Below are positions 1 through 8,108 of a DNA stretch of 11,939 nt, piece by piece (position 1 is the stretch's first letter; every line of letters starts with the position of its first letter). The notes under the pieces are model-generated. The model did not search any database. It was not told where the DNA came from and worked only from the letters and a program-made list of their open reading frames with translations. The position numbers were made by a program, and so were the translations under genes. This DNA comes from JBBDJG01 sp040880005 (lineage in GTDB: Bacteria; Actinomycetota; Thermoleophilia; Solirubrobacterales; JBBDJG01), in NCBI GenBank assembly GCA_040880005.1, contig JBBDJG010000033.1:1-11939 (forward strand), given 5' to 3'.

Positions 1-27
1 GCGCGAAGGCCGATCAGTGCTGGGCGC

Positions 28-2868
28 TTGACAAACGGCTCTCCATATCAGCGGAGTCAACCGGATATACACGAGCAGCGCTATTCGGGCTTCCTGCGTC
101 CTCGCCCCGTGGTGCCCGAACCTCGTCATTTCGCGGCCAACGTTACGAGAGAGACCACCAGCGCTGAGCAGCAGCTTCGTCGCGGGCCGCCTTCCGTCCG
201 CGCGCGCTGCGAGCCTGCCGGTGTGGCCGGCGGGGGACACGCTTCAATCGACGCTGCCGCCGGGGCCTCGAGGCGCTGGCAAGTCGATCCCTGCCGCTAT
301 GCCGAGCTGCGCGGCCTCGTCGATGCGCTCGGCCTGAGTGAGACCGTCGCCGCGGTGCTGGTGCGCCGCGGGCTGTCGGATCCCGACCAGGCCCGCCATT
401 TCCTCGACGCGGATGAGCGCCACGATCCGTCACGGATGCCCGGCGTGGACGGCGCAGTCGCATCGATCCTCGCGCATGTGAAGCGTGGCGGCCCGATCGC
501 GGTGCACGGCGACTACGACGTTGACGGCGTGTGCTCGACCGCGGTGATGGTGCGTGCGCTGCGTGAGCTGGGCGCGGAAGTCATCGCGCACCTGCCGAGC
601 AGGCACGACGACGGCTACGGGCTCTCGGTGTCGGCGATCGAGCGTCTGCGAGGCCAGGGGGCTTCGCTTCTGGTCACGACCGACTGTGGCATCGGGGCGG
701 TCGAGGAAGTTGCGCACGCTCGCGGGCTCGGCATCGACGTGGTCGTGACCGACCACCACCTTCCCGGCGACGATTTGCCGGCCTGCCCGATCGTTCACCC
801 CGCGCTGGGCGAGTACCCATGGCCCGAGCTGTGCGCGACCGCGGTTGCGCACAAGCTTGCCCGCGTGCTCTACGAGCGCGCCGGGCTCGACCCGGTGTTG
901 CTCGACCGCGAGCTGGACCTGGTCGCGCTCGCGACCGTGGCTGACGTTATGCCGTTGATGGGCGAGAACCGCGCGCTCGTGCGGGAGGGGTTGCGAGTGA
1001 TCGCCGGCGCCGGGCGCCCGGGCCTGCGTGCGCTACTACGCGTCGCCGGCGTGGATCCTCAAAGCGCGACCGAGTACACGCTCGGCTTCGTGATGGGACC
1101 GAGGATCAACGCCGCCGGGCGCCTCTACCGCGCCGACGCGAGCCTGGAGCTGCTGTTGACGCCCGACGACGACCGCGCGCTCGAGATCGCGCGTGAGTTG
1201 GATGCGATCAACCGCGAGCGCCAGTCGGTCGAGACCGAGATCCTGTTCGAGGCTGAGCGCGTGCTGTCGCAATCCGGTCGGCGCGACGACTCCGCGCTGG
1301 TGATCGCGGGCCAGGGTTGGCACTCGGGCGTGATCGGGATCGTGGCCTCGCGCTTGGTCGAGCGCTACCACCGACCCTGCGTGCTGATCGCGTTCGACCC
1401 CGACGGACACGGCAAGGGCTCGGGACGCAGCATTCGGGTGTTCGATCTGCACGCGGGGCTCGAGGCGTGCGCTTCGCACCTGTCACGTTTCGGCGGGCAC
1501 CGCATGGCGGCAGGGCTGGAGCTGGAGGCTGCCTCACTCGATCGCTTCCGCGAGGCGTTCGTCGCGCACGCGTCGGAGCGGATCGCCCCGGAGGACCTCG
1601 TGCGCAGCGAGCGCGTCGATGCGGTCGTGCCCGGCGACATGCTGACGCTCGATCTCGCGGAGGAGCTGGAATCGCTGCGTCCGTTCGGGATGGGCAACCC
1701 GTCCGTCAGCCTGATGGTTCCGGCCGCCCAGCTATCGGACGTGCGCCCGATGGGCGAGGGACGACATTCGCGCTTCACGCTCACCTCGGGCGGCGCGCGC
1801 TCACGTGTGGTCGCGTTCGGCGGCGGGCGCTCACCGGGCGGCGTTTCGATCGACCGCGGCAACGGCGAGCGTCGCTTCGACGTGGTCGCGCGGCTCGAGC
1901 GAAACGAGTGGCAGGGCGCGGTTGAGCCGCGTTTGGTGCTGCGCTCCCTGCACGAAGTTTCGGGCGCAGGCGATGACGACGTGCCGGGCGGGTGTGATAA
2001 CTGCGCTCACCGCGCGACGGGGTCGGACTGGTGGCGCAGCGTGTTGCGCGAGTTGGACGCGCCGTTGGAAGAGAAAGCCGACTTGCCCGACGCCGCAATG
2101 TCCGCCCGCACGATCGTCGATCGTCGCGGCGCCGGCGTGTTCGGGGCGCTCGCGGCGCTTGCGACGTGCGGCGAGGCGGTCGCGATCGCCTGTGCCGACG
2201 TATCGCGACGCCGCGTCGCGCTCGAGCGTGCGCTTGGCATCGAGCGCTTCTCGGACAGCTCGCTGGGGGCACTTTCGGAGCGTTGCGCCGAAGCTGCGCA
2301 TGAAGGCTTCGAGCGCGCCTGGGACGACGGGATTCTGCTGACCGATCATGCCACGCTGGTTCGCCATCGCTCGCGGCTCGGACGCTTCGAGCACTTGTTC
2401 TTGCTCGACCCGCCGCGCTCGGGCGCGCGACTCGAGGCCTTGACCGACTCGGGTCGCGTCGGTCGGACCGGTTTCGTCCACCTCGGCTGGGGAGCCGCGG
2501 AGGTGCAATTCGCGAGCCGAGCGCTGGAGGCGGAGTTCTCGCTGCGCGAATCGCTGCGCGCGATCTATGCCGAGTTGCGCCGCGGGCCCGAGGGCCTGTC
2601 GGGGCCGGCGCTGGAAGCCGCTCTGGCCGGCCCCGGCGAGCATTCACGCAAGCCCACCGTGGTGGGCCGTTGCCTGCGCGTGCTGGAGGAACTCGGCCTG
2701 GTGGGGATCGACCGCTCAAGCGGTACCGTTAGGTGCACGATCACTGAAGGGAAGCAGGTCGAGCTGGAGGCCTCGCAGGCCTTCGCGATTTTCGAGCGAA
2801 TTTGCCGGGAGGGTCTCGGATTCCTAAGCGCGCAGACAATCCAAAGGAGCCAGGAGCGAGCGGCGTAG
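28..2868 (+). CDS. recJ: Single-stranded-DNA-specific exonuclease RecJ with long C-terminal extension
   Basis: RecJ degrades single-stranded DNA 5'->3' in recombination and mismatch/base-excision repair. Numbered from the TTG at 28, the DHH phosphoesterase motifs are all present: DYDVDG (162-167), TDCGIG (D219), DHH (242-244) and D306 in ATVADV. A GGHRMAAG DHHA1 motif follows (GGH 489-491), then an OB-like stretch starting near PFGMGNPS. About 290 residues follow this core, longer than the minimal enzyme and like the Firmicutes/Deinococcus RecJ C-terminal domain. The start is uncertain. The frame is open to the window edge, the first ~20 codons have poor third-position GC, and family similarity only begins near RRWQVDP (residue 82), so in-frame GTGs at 109, 112 or 223 are good alternatives. 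No convincing ribosome binding site precedes any of them. The 3' end overlaps the rel reading frame, suggesting co-transcription. Function is near certain; the exact N-terminus is not. Confidence 0.93.
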   Translation: MTNGSPYQRSQPDIHEQRYSGFLRPRPVVPEPRHFAANVTRETTSAEQQLRRGPPSVRARCEPAGVAGGGHASIDAAAGASRRWQVDPCRYAELRGLVDALGLSETVAAVLVRRGLSDPDQARHFLDADERHDPSRMPGVDGAVASILAHVKRGGPIAVHGDYDVDGVCSTAVMVRALRELGAEVIAHLPSRHDDGYGLSVSAIERLRGQGASLLVTTDCGIGAVEEVAHARGLGIDVVVTDHHLPGDDLPACPIVHPALGEYPWPELCATAVAHKLARVLYERAGLDPVLLDRELDLVALATVADVMPLMGENRALVREGLRVIAGAGRPGLRALLRVAGVDPQSATEYTLGFVMGPRINAAGRLYRADASLELLLTPDDDRALEIARELDAINRERQSVETEILFEAERVLSQSGRRDDSALVIAGQGWHSGVIGIVASRLVERYHRPCVLIAFDPDGHGKGSGRSIRVFDLHAGLEACASHLSRFGGHRMAAGLELEAASLDRFREAFVAHASERIAPEDLVRSERVDAVVPGDMLTLDLAEELESLRPFGMGNPSVSLMVPAAQLSDVRPMGEGRHSRFTLTSGGARSRVVAFGGGRSPGGVSIDRGNGERRFDVVARLERNEWQGAVEPRLVLRSLHEVSGAGDDDVPGGCDNCAHRATGSDWWRSVLRELDAPLEEKADLPDAAMSARTIVDRRGAGVFGALAALATCGEAVAIACADVSRRRVALERALGIERFSDSSLGALSERCAEAAHEGFERAWDDGILLTDHATLVRHRSRLGRFEHLFLLDPPRSGARLEALTDSGRVGRTGFVHLGWGAAEVQFASRALEAEFSLRESLRAIYAELRRGPEGLSGPALEAALAGPGEHSRKPTVVGRCLRVLEELGLVGIDRSSGTVRCTITEGKQVELEASQAFAIFERICREGLGFLSAQTIQRSQERAA

Positions 2869-5399
2869 GCGCCGGTCGCCGCAGTTCCACGCGCAACCCC
2901 AGCAGGACCAAGGCTGCCGCGACCGCCGCGAAGGCCAAACCGCGCGCAGGGACGGCACGCACCCGCACGGCGTCGCGAGCCCCCGCAAAGGCCAAGAAGT
3001 CCCCCAACGGCGCCCCGGTGCCCCTGCCGGAGGCGCACATCCGCGTCGGCCTGATCGAGCAGCCTCCCACCAAGCCGCTCGCCGCCGGCGTTGCGACCGA
3101 CGACCTGCTGCCGCGCGAGCGCGACCTGCTGGCCGACCTGCTGGCGGTGATCTCCGAGCACTCCAGCCAGGCAGTAACGCCGGTTGACGTCGAACAGGTG
3201 GGACGCGCGTTCAAGTTCGCGTGCGAGCGCCACGCCGATCAACACCGCCGCTCGGGCGAGGAGTTCATCACGCACCCGGTCGGCGTGGCAAAGATCTGCG
3301 CCGGCCTGCGACTCGATACCGAGACTCTCTGCGCGGCACTGCTTCACGACACCGTTGAGGACACGAGCGCATCGCTCGAGGACGTCGAACGCGAGTTCGG
3401 CACCGAAATCACCCAGCTCGTTGATGGCGTCACGAAGCTGGCCGGCATCACGTTCCAAAGCCGGGACGAGCAGCAGGCCGAGAACTACCGCAAGATGATG
3501 GTTGCCATGGCGACCGATATCAGGGTGATCCTGATCAAGCTCGCCGATCGCCTGCACAACATGCGCACCCTGTCGGCTCTGCCGAAGCAGAAGCAGCTCG
3601 ACAAGGCCAAGGAGACGGTGGACATCTACGCGCCGCTCGCGCATCGGCTCGGCATCCACTCGATCAAGTGGGAATTGGAGGACCTCGCCTTCCAGACCCT
3701 GCACCCACGCAAGTATGCGGACATCAAGTCGCTCGTCAGCCAGCAGCGCGCCGAGCGTGAGGACTACGTCGAGCGAGCGGGCCGTTACCTGAAGCAGGAA
3801 CTCGAGGCAGTCGGCATCGAGGCAGACGTGTCGGGTCGCGCCAAGCACTTCTATTCGATCTACGCGAAGATGACCAAGAAGGGCCGCGAGTTCAACGAGA
3901 TCTACGACCTCACCGCGATGCGCGTGATCGTGGACTCGGTCAAGGACTGCTACGGGGCGATCGGCGTGATCCACTCGCTGTGGAAGCCGATCCCGGGACG
4001 CTTCAAGGACTGGGTCGCGATGCCCAAGTTCAATCTCTACCAGGCGCTGCACACGACCGTGATTGGCCCCGAGGGCCGCCCGCTCGAGATCCAGATTCGA
4101 ACGCGCAAGATGCACTACACGGCCGAGTTCGGTGTCGCAGCGCACTGGACGTACAAGGAGAAAGGCGGTCGATCCGCAAGCGGATCGGCCGGTAGCAAGC
4201 GGGATGGTCGCGATAAGGGCCGCGCCAAGGCAGCGCGGGCTGCCGATGCGGACGCCGGTGGAGCGACCGCCGAGGCGGCGAGGCCCGACTGGCTGCGCCA
4301 CATGGTCGAATGGCAGGAGGAGGAGTCCGACCCGCGCGAGTTCATGGAGACGCTCAAGATCGACCTCTTCGAGGACGAGGTGTTCGTCTTCACGCCCAAG
4401 GGCGAGGTGATGTCGCTCGCGTCGGGTGCGACGCCGCTCGATTTCGCCTACGCGGTGCACACCGATGTCGGCCATCGTTGCGTCGGCGCCAAGGTCAACG
4501 GCAAGATCGTGCCGCTGCACTACAGGCTTCAGTCGGGCGACATCGTCGAGATCCTGACCTCCAAGCAGGAGCGCGGGCCCTCGCGCGACTGGATCGCACT
4601 CGTCCGCACTTCGCGTGCGCGCAACAAGATCCGCGCTTGGTTCACGCGCGAGCGGCGCGAGGACTCCGAGCACCGCGGTCGTGAGGAGTTCCAGGACGCG
4701 TTGCGAAAGCAGGGTCTGCCGGCGCAGAAGATCGCCGGCTCGCCGCTTCTGGCTGACGTGATTCGCGAGATGGGCTTCAGGAAGGCCGACGACTTCTACG
4801 TCGCGCTCGGCCAGGCGAAGATCACCCCCAAGGTCGTCGTCAACAAGGTCATGCAGCGCCTCAAACAGGGTGAGGCGGTCGAGGAGCACGCCGGCGAGGA
4901 TCTTGCACGGGGCAAGGAGGAGCGTCCGCGGTCCAGTGGCACGGCGTCGCGCTACGGGATCAAGGTGGCCGGGATCGACGATGTGATGGTGCGGATCGCG
5001 AAGTGCTGCAGTCCTGTGCCGGGCGACGAGATCGTCGGTTACATCTCACTCGGGCGCGGGATCACGATCCACCGCACCGACTGCAACAACGTGATGGCAC
5101 TGATGAGGGACCCGGACCGCTTCACCGACGTTTCATGGGACGGCGAGAACGAGACTTCCTTCCGCGTCGAGCTTCAGATCGACGCCTACGACCGCACTCG
5201 CCTGCTGGAGGATCTCTCGCGCACGTTCGCCGAGGCCGGCATCAACATCCTCGAGGCACGCTGTACGGTCAACCCGCCGATGGTCAAGAACCGTTTCGTG
5301 GTCGAGGTGGGGGACACCAAGAGCCTGAAGGGCGCGATCACCCGCCTGCGCAACATCGAGTCGGTGTTCGATGCGTTCCGCGTGACGCCCGGCGGGTAG
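2802..5399 (+). CDS. rel: Bifunctional (p)ppGpp synthetase/hydrolase, RelA/SpoT family
   Basis: This long RSH enzyme makes and degrades the alarmone (p)ppGpp in the stringent response. Numbered from the TTG at 2802, the N-terminal HD hydrolase carries H158 (ITHPVGVAK) and HDTVED (182-187), so hydrolysis should be intact. The synthetase has RFKD (400-403), the basic motif of bifunctional Rel rather than the acidic one of RelA, then PKFNLYQALHTTV and EIQIRT (429-434). The C-terminal regulatory half has a TGS domain (about 526-590), a conserved CC pair (735-736) with HRTDC, and an ACT domain (about 785-862). Two oddities are a K/A/R-rich N-terminal tail (about residues 25-75) and a low-complexity linker (about 453-497) between synthetase and TGS. 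The TTG lies inside recJ (67-base overlap) and lacks a clear Shine-Dalgarno. An in-frame GTG at 3018 would remove the tail but still keep every domain. Confidence 0.96.
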   Translation: MPGGSRIPKRADNPKEPGASGVGAGRRSSTRNPSRTKAAATAAKAKPRAGTARTRTASRAPAKAKKSPNGAPVPLPEAHIRVGLIEQPPTKPLAAGVATDDLLPRERDLLADLLAVISEHSSQAVTPVDVEQVGRAFKFACERHADQHRRSGEEFITHPVGVAKICAGLRLDTETLCAALLHDTVEDTSASLEDVEREFGTEITQLVDGVTKLAGITFQSRDEQQAENYRKMMVAMATDIRVILIKLADRLHNMRTLSALPKQKQLDKAKETVDIYAPLAHRLGIHSIKWELEDLAFQTLHPRKYADIKSLVSQQRAEREDYVERAGRYLKQELEAVGIEADVSGRAKHFYSIYAKMTKKGREFNEIYDLTAMRVIVDSVKDCYGAIGVIHSLWKPIPGRFKDWVAMPKFNLYQALHTTVIGPEGRPLEIQIRTRKMHYTAEFGVAAHWTYKEKGGRSASGSAGSKRDGRDKGRAKAARAADADAGGATAEAARPDWLRHMVEWQEEESDPREFMETLKIDLFEDEVFVFTPKGEVMSLASGATPLDFAYAVHTDVGHRCVGAKVNGKIVPLHYRLQSGDIVEILTSKQERGPSRDWIALVRTSRARNKIRAWFTRERREDSEHRGREEFQDALRKQGLPAQKIAGSPLLADVIREMGFRKADDFYVALGQAKITPKVVVNKVMQRLKQGEAVEEHAGEDLARGKEERPRSSGTASRYGIKVAGIDDVMVRIAKCCSPVPGDEIVGYISLGRGITIHRTDCNNVMALMRDPDRFTDVSWDGENETSFRVELQIDAYDRTRLLEDLSRTFAEAGINILEARCTVNPPMVKNRFVVEVGDTKSLKGAITRLRNIESVFDAFRVTPGG

Positions 5400-5406
5400 C
5401 GGCGCG

Positions 5407-5456
5407 CGGACTGCGGTCCGATCAGGGAACTGGCCGACATTGGCCCTTGACCCTGA
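5407..5456 (+). terminator. Possible rel transcript-end hairpins
   Basis: Just after the rel stop there is a perfect 5-bp hairpin, CGGAC/GTCCG (5407-5411 with 5416-5420, loop TGCG). A nested structure follows: TCAGGG (5422-5427) with CCCTGA (5451-5456), enclosing GGCC/GGCC (5432-5435 with 5442-5445). No T-run follows, so this is at best a non-canonical or factor-dependent terminator. The role is inferred from position only. Confidence 0.3.
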
Positions 5457-5504
5457 AATAGATGGCGAATGTCTGCCGGTCGGGCATAAGTTCCGGACGG
5501 GGGA

Positions 5505-5533
5505 TTGTGATTCGGCTTGGCGGCGGCTACCCT
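5505..5533 (+). promoter_or_regulatory. Possible sigma-70-type promoter for the membrane protein gene
   Basis: TTGTGA at 5505-5510 (four of six consensus -35 bases) is followed after exactly 17 bases by TACCCT at 5528-5533, which fits the loose TAnnnT -10 of actinobacteria. Transcription would begin near 5540, giving a leader of about 25 bases before the ATG at 5566. In GC-rich DNA this degree of match can arise by chance. Confidence 0.35.
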
Positions 5534-5565
5534 GAGTCTGTGCGTCACCTTCCGATCGGCGGCTG

Positions 5566-6099
5566 ATGGTGTCATCGAGGGGCAAGCGAGTGGGTTTGGC
5601 GGTCTGTGTTGCGCTGGTGGGCGTCAACATTTGGACCGGTAGCCCGGCGTTCGCTCTGTGGGTGGGATCGCGGGCTCAGGGCGGCGGTCCTCCGACCATG
5701 ACGAGCGTGGCAGTGGTGATCGTCTTGATGGCAGCGCTCAGCCTTGCGCTGGTCAAGTTGCTTGCGCTGCTGAACGCTGCGTACCAGCGGTCCACGGGTC
5801 ATCAGCGCACCGTGCGCACGCACGCACCCTGGCTTCGCAGCCTGGGAGCGGAGCGATCGGCATATCCAGATGAGCGACCCCGGCTAACTGTCCCGGAGCG
5901 GATCCTTGTCGCCGTTGCGGTGATCGCCATTCTGGTGTTCGAGTACTGGTTCTTCTTCCTCTCCGGATCGCCGATCGATCAGCGCAACGGTCGGTCTGCG
6001 TCGCTGCCATCGTCGCAGGAACGGGCATATCTCCGCCTGTCTGCCGGTAGCGGCGCTACGCGAGCACCGACAGCGACGCCGGGCACGCTTCGAACGTGA
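5566..6099 (+). CDS. Small three-helix membrane protein of unknown function
   Basis: The product is 177 residues with three hydrophobic segments: about 9-32 (following the basic SSRGKR), 46-72, and 112-133 (ending EYWFFFLSGSP). A conserved-looking motif, LWVGSRAQGGGPPTMT, sits between the first two helices. A polar, basic loop with HAPWLRSL lies between helices 2 and 3. This resembles a conserved hypothetical family I have seen in high-GC actinobacteria, but no function is known to me. The ATG at 5566 keeps the basic N-terminus and is preferred; a GTG at 5590 with GAGGGG nine bases upstream is the alternative. The last ~40 residues are Ser/Ala/Thr/Arg-rich and probably not conserved. Their codons run 44 bases into the convergent lipid kinase gene. 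Confidence is good that the gene is real, low on function. Confidence 0.75.
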   Translation: MVSSRGKRVGLAVCVALVGVNIWTGSPAFALWVGSRAQGGGPPTMTSVAVVIVLMAALSLALVKLLALLNAAYQRSTGHQRTVRTHAPWLRSLGAERSAYPDERPRLTVPERILVAVAVIAILVFEYWFFFLSGSPIDQRNGRSASLPSSQERAYLRLSAGSGATRAPTATPGTLRT

Positions 6100-7048
6100 T
6101 CCCCGCGTGCTCGCCGATGTAGTCGCCGTCCACCTCGACCGGCAACTCCGCAGGTCCGCCCTCGATCGGAACCACGCGCACCTCGTCGAGACGGGTCAGG
6201 CTGACCGCCTGGGGGTGCGTGGCCAGATGGCCGTCCTTGGCGAACAGCCGACGCACGATTCCGGGGGTGTCGCGTAGCTTGCCGCGGGACATGACCATCG
6301 CTGACAGGTGCCCGTTGTCGAGCGAGATGTCCTCGCACGCTCTGAGCGGCGTCGAGCCGAGGAAGGTGTAGGGATCGGAGTTCTGGATTAGGGTAGACAG
6401 GCCCTCGTAGCGTCGGCCGCCGGCCTCGACGGCGAGCCGGGCTTCGCCGCCGCGGTAGTCGCGCGCGTAGGTGTGCAGCGCCGCGAACGCAAATGTTCGA
6501 CCACCGCCGCGCTGCTTGGCGCGTGGGCGCTCGTCCACCCAGCGCGTGACGTCGGCGTCCATCCCGACGCCGCCCGAGAACAGGAAGTAGCGCCCGTTGG
6601 CGCGGCCGAGGTCGATGCGGCGCGGAACGGACTCGTCGGCGAGCTGAAGCAGGTGCTCGGCGGCATCGACCACGTCGATCGGGATGCCGAGCATGCGACA
6701 CATGACGTTGGTGCATCCGCCGGGCAAAATCGACAGCGGAACGTCGGTGTGCGCGAGGCCGTTGGCCGCCTCGTTGACGGTGCCGTCGCCGCCGAAGGCA
6801 ACCACGAGGTCGGGCCGGCTGTTCGCTGCCGCCGCCACCGCTTCGCGAGTCAGCTCGATCGCGTGATTGGGCGAGTGCGTCTCGATCGCATCCACTTCGT
6901 AGCGTCCACGCAGCGCGTACACGACAAGGTTCTTGAGGCGATCGGAGACGGTCGTCGCCATCGGGTTGACGATCAGCAGCATGCGCGGCTTTGTGCGGAT
7001 GCCCCGCGCCGCGGTGGGCCGACCGAGTGTTGCGGTCGCTTCGCTCAT
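6056..7048 (-). CDS. Diacylglycerol/lipid kinase, YegS-DagK family
   Basis: This is a 330-residue ATP-dependent lipid kinase. The DAGK catalytic domain begins at MLLIVNPMA (23-31), followed by the nucleotide-binding motif GGDGT (86-90) with TVNEAANGL, then PGGCTNVMCR (109-118). The last motif holds CTN where many family members have TAND; I have seen this form in actinobacterial proteins. Length is typical of the YegS/BmrU group. Substrate is unknown: diacylglycerol, phosphatidylglycerol or another lipid alcohol are all possible. It is the last gene of the minus-strand operon, 28 bases after the metallo-hydrolase. The ATG at 7048 is preceded by a purine-rich GAAAGA. Its stop lies inside the convergent membrane-protein gene. 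The family is certain; substrate and physiological role are not. Confidence 0.93.
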   Translation of the reverse strand: MSEATATLGRPTAARGIRTKPRMLLIVNPMATTVSDRLKNLVVYALRGRYEVDAIETHSPNHAIELTREAVAAAANSRPDLVVAFGGDGTVNEAANGLAHTDVPLSILPGGCTNVMCRMLGIPIDVVDAAEHLLQLADESVPRRIDLGRANGRYFLFSGGVGMDADVTRWVDERPRAKQRGGGRTFAFAALHTYARDYRGGEARLAVEAGGRRYEGLSTLIQNSDPYTFLGSTPLRACEDISLDNGHLSAMVMSRGKLRDTPGIVRRLFAKDGHLATHPQAVSLTRLDEVRVVPIEGGPAELPVEVDGDYIGEHAGITFEACPASLSVLA

Positions 7049-7076
7049 CGGGAATCTTTCAAGATAACCCTAACCC

Positions 7077-8108
7077 CTAGACCGCCTCGAAGCGAACGAC
7101 GCCATCCTGCTCGGCCTCGCGCACGCGCCCCTCGTTGAGCAGCAGATCGACGTGGCCGAGCACCTCCGACAACGTCAGATAAGCCTGCGTGACGGCGATG
7201 TCGCCGAACAGCCCCTGTGCCAACTCGTGCCCGGTCTGGGGCTGCTCGGCGATCAGCCGGTAGATCTTCTCCGCTCGCTTGGCGTGAAACTCGAGTCGCT
7301 CATCGATCAGCTTGCGGTGGTCAGTGATCGGCTCGCCGTGCCCGGACAGCACGATCTCGGCCGGCAGCTCGCGCGTCTGCCGCAGCGACTCTATGTACGT
7401 GACGAGCGCCTGCGGCCGGTGGGCCGCATCATTCGGCGCGTCGGGGTCGAGCGGCCGTGAGATCAACGGGTTCGACGAGATGTGCTTGATCAGGTGATCG
7501 GCGGCGATCAGAATGCGGCGCTGCTCGTCCCAGAAAATCGTGTCCGAGGGCGAGTGGCCGGGCCGGTACAGCACTTCGAAGCTGCGGTCGCGCAGCGTCA
7601 GCTTCTCCCCGTCGTGCAGCGGACGAGTGACGTGCGCCTTCGAGCCCCATGCCCGGAACGCCTGCGACACGGTTGCGAGCGCCGTTACGGTTTCCTCCGA
7701 GATGCCGTTTCGCAGCATCACCGCCTGCGCGAAATCGTCGTCGCGCTGGGCATCCTCGGCGAAGTGCTCGGCGAAGCGCACGAGCTTGTCGATCGCGGCG
7801 ACGTCTGCACCGGAGTGGCTGACGATGATGTCCACCAGCCCCAGGTGGTCGATGTGCTGGTGGGTAAGCACGACCAGCTCGATGTCGGCCAGCGAGCGGC
7901 CGCGCTCGGCCAGTTGGTGCTGCAGCTCGTCCAACGCCCGACCGGAGTTGGGTCCGGAATCGACCAGCGTCAACGGCTCGTCCTCGATCAGGTACGTGTT
8001 GACGCGCCCGACCGCGAACGGCGTCGGGATGCGCAGCATGTTGATGCCCGCCTCGCGGATCCGCTCGAGTGCCTGCTCGGCCGACAGCTCGCCCGACAGC
8101 TCGCTCAT
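7077..8108 (-). CDS. Metallo-beta-lactamase-fold hydrolase
   Basis: The 343-residue product has the HxHxDH zinc signature as THQHIDH (H83, H85, D87, H88). Further ligands appear to be H185 (PGHSPSD), D204 (AADHL) and H257 (SGHGEP), so both metal sites look intact. The order and the helical C-terminal region (from about 260, a winged-helix-like tail) resemble the glyoxalase II / LACTB2-like branch rather than true beta-lactamases. Likely substrates are thioesters or other small esters, or possibly nucleic acid as in LACTB2; sequence alone does not decide. Its ATG overlaps the phosphomutase stop by four bases (ATGA, 8105-8108), so translation is probably coupled. There is no signal peptide, so it should be cytoplasmic. 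Confidence 0.93.
   Translation of the reverse strand: MSELSGELSAEQALERIREAGINMLRIPTPFAVGRVNTYLIEDEPLTLVDSGPNSGRALDELQHQLAERGRSLADIELVVLTHQHIDHLGLVDIIVSHSGADVAAIDKLVRFAEHFAEDAQRDDDFAQAVMLRNGISEETVTALATVSQAFRAWGSKAHVTRPLHDGEKLTLRDRSFEVLYRPGHSPSDTIFWDEQRRILIAADHLIKHISSNPLISRPLDPDAPNDAAHRPQALVTYIESLRQTRELPAEIVLSGHGEPITDHRKLIDERLEFHAKRAEKIYRLIAEQPQTGHELAQGLFGDIAVTQAYLTLSEVLGHVDLLLNEGRVREAEQDGVVRFEAV

Noticed and set aside
28..71. TTGACA (28-33) as the -35 of a recJ promoter
   Set aside because: No acceptable -10 occurs 16-19 bases downstream; the nearest AT-rich elements are about 10 and 32 bases away.
2565..4889. 774-codon open frame on the minus strand opposite recJ/rel
   Set aside because: It lies antisense to the fully motif-supported rel gene, its product has no recognisable domain, and long antisense frames are common in GC-rich DNA.
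7055..7076. GGGGTTAGGGTTA on the minus strand, resembling telomeric TTAGGG repeats
   Set aside because: Only about two units in a 28-base intergenic gap; too short to be anything but coincidence.
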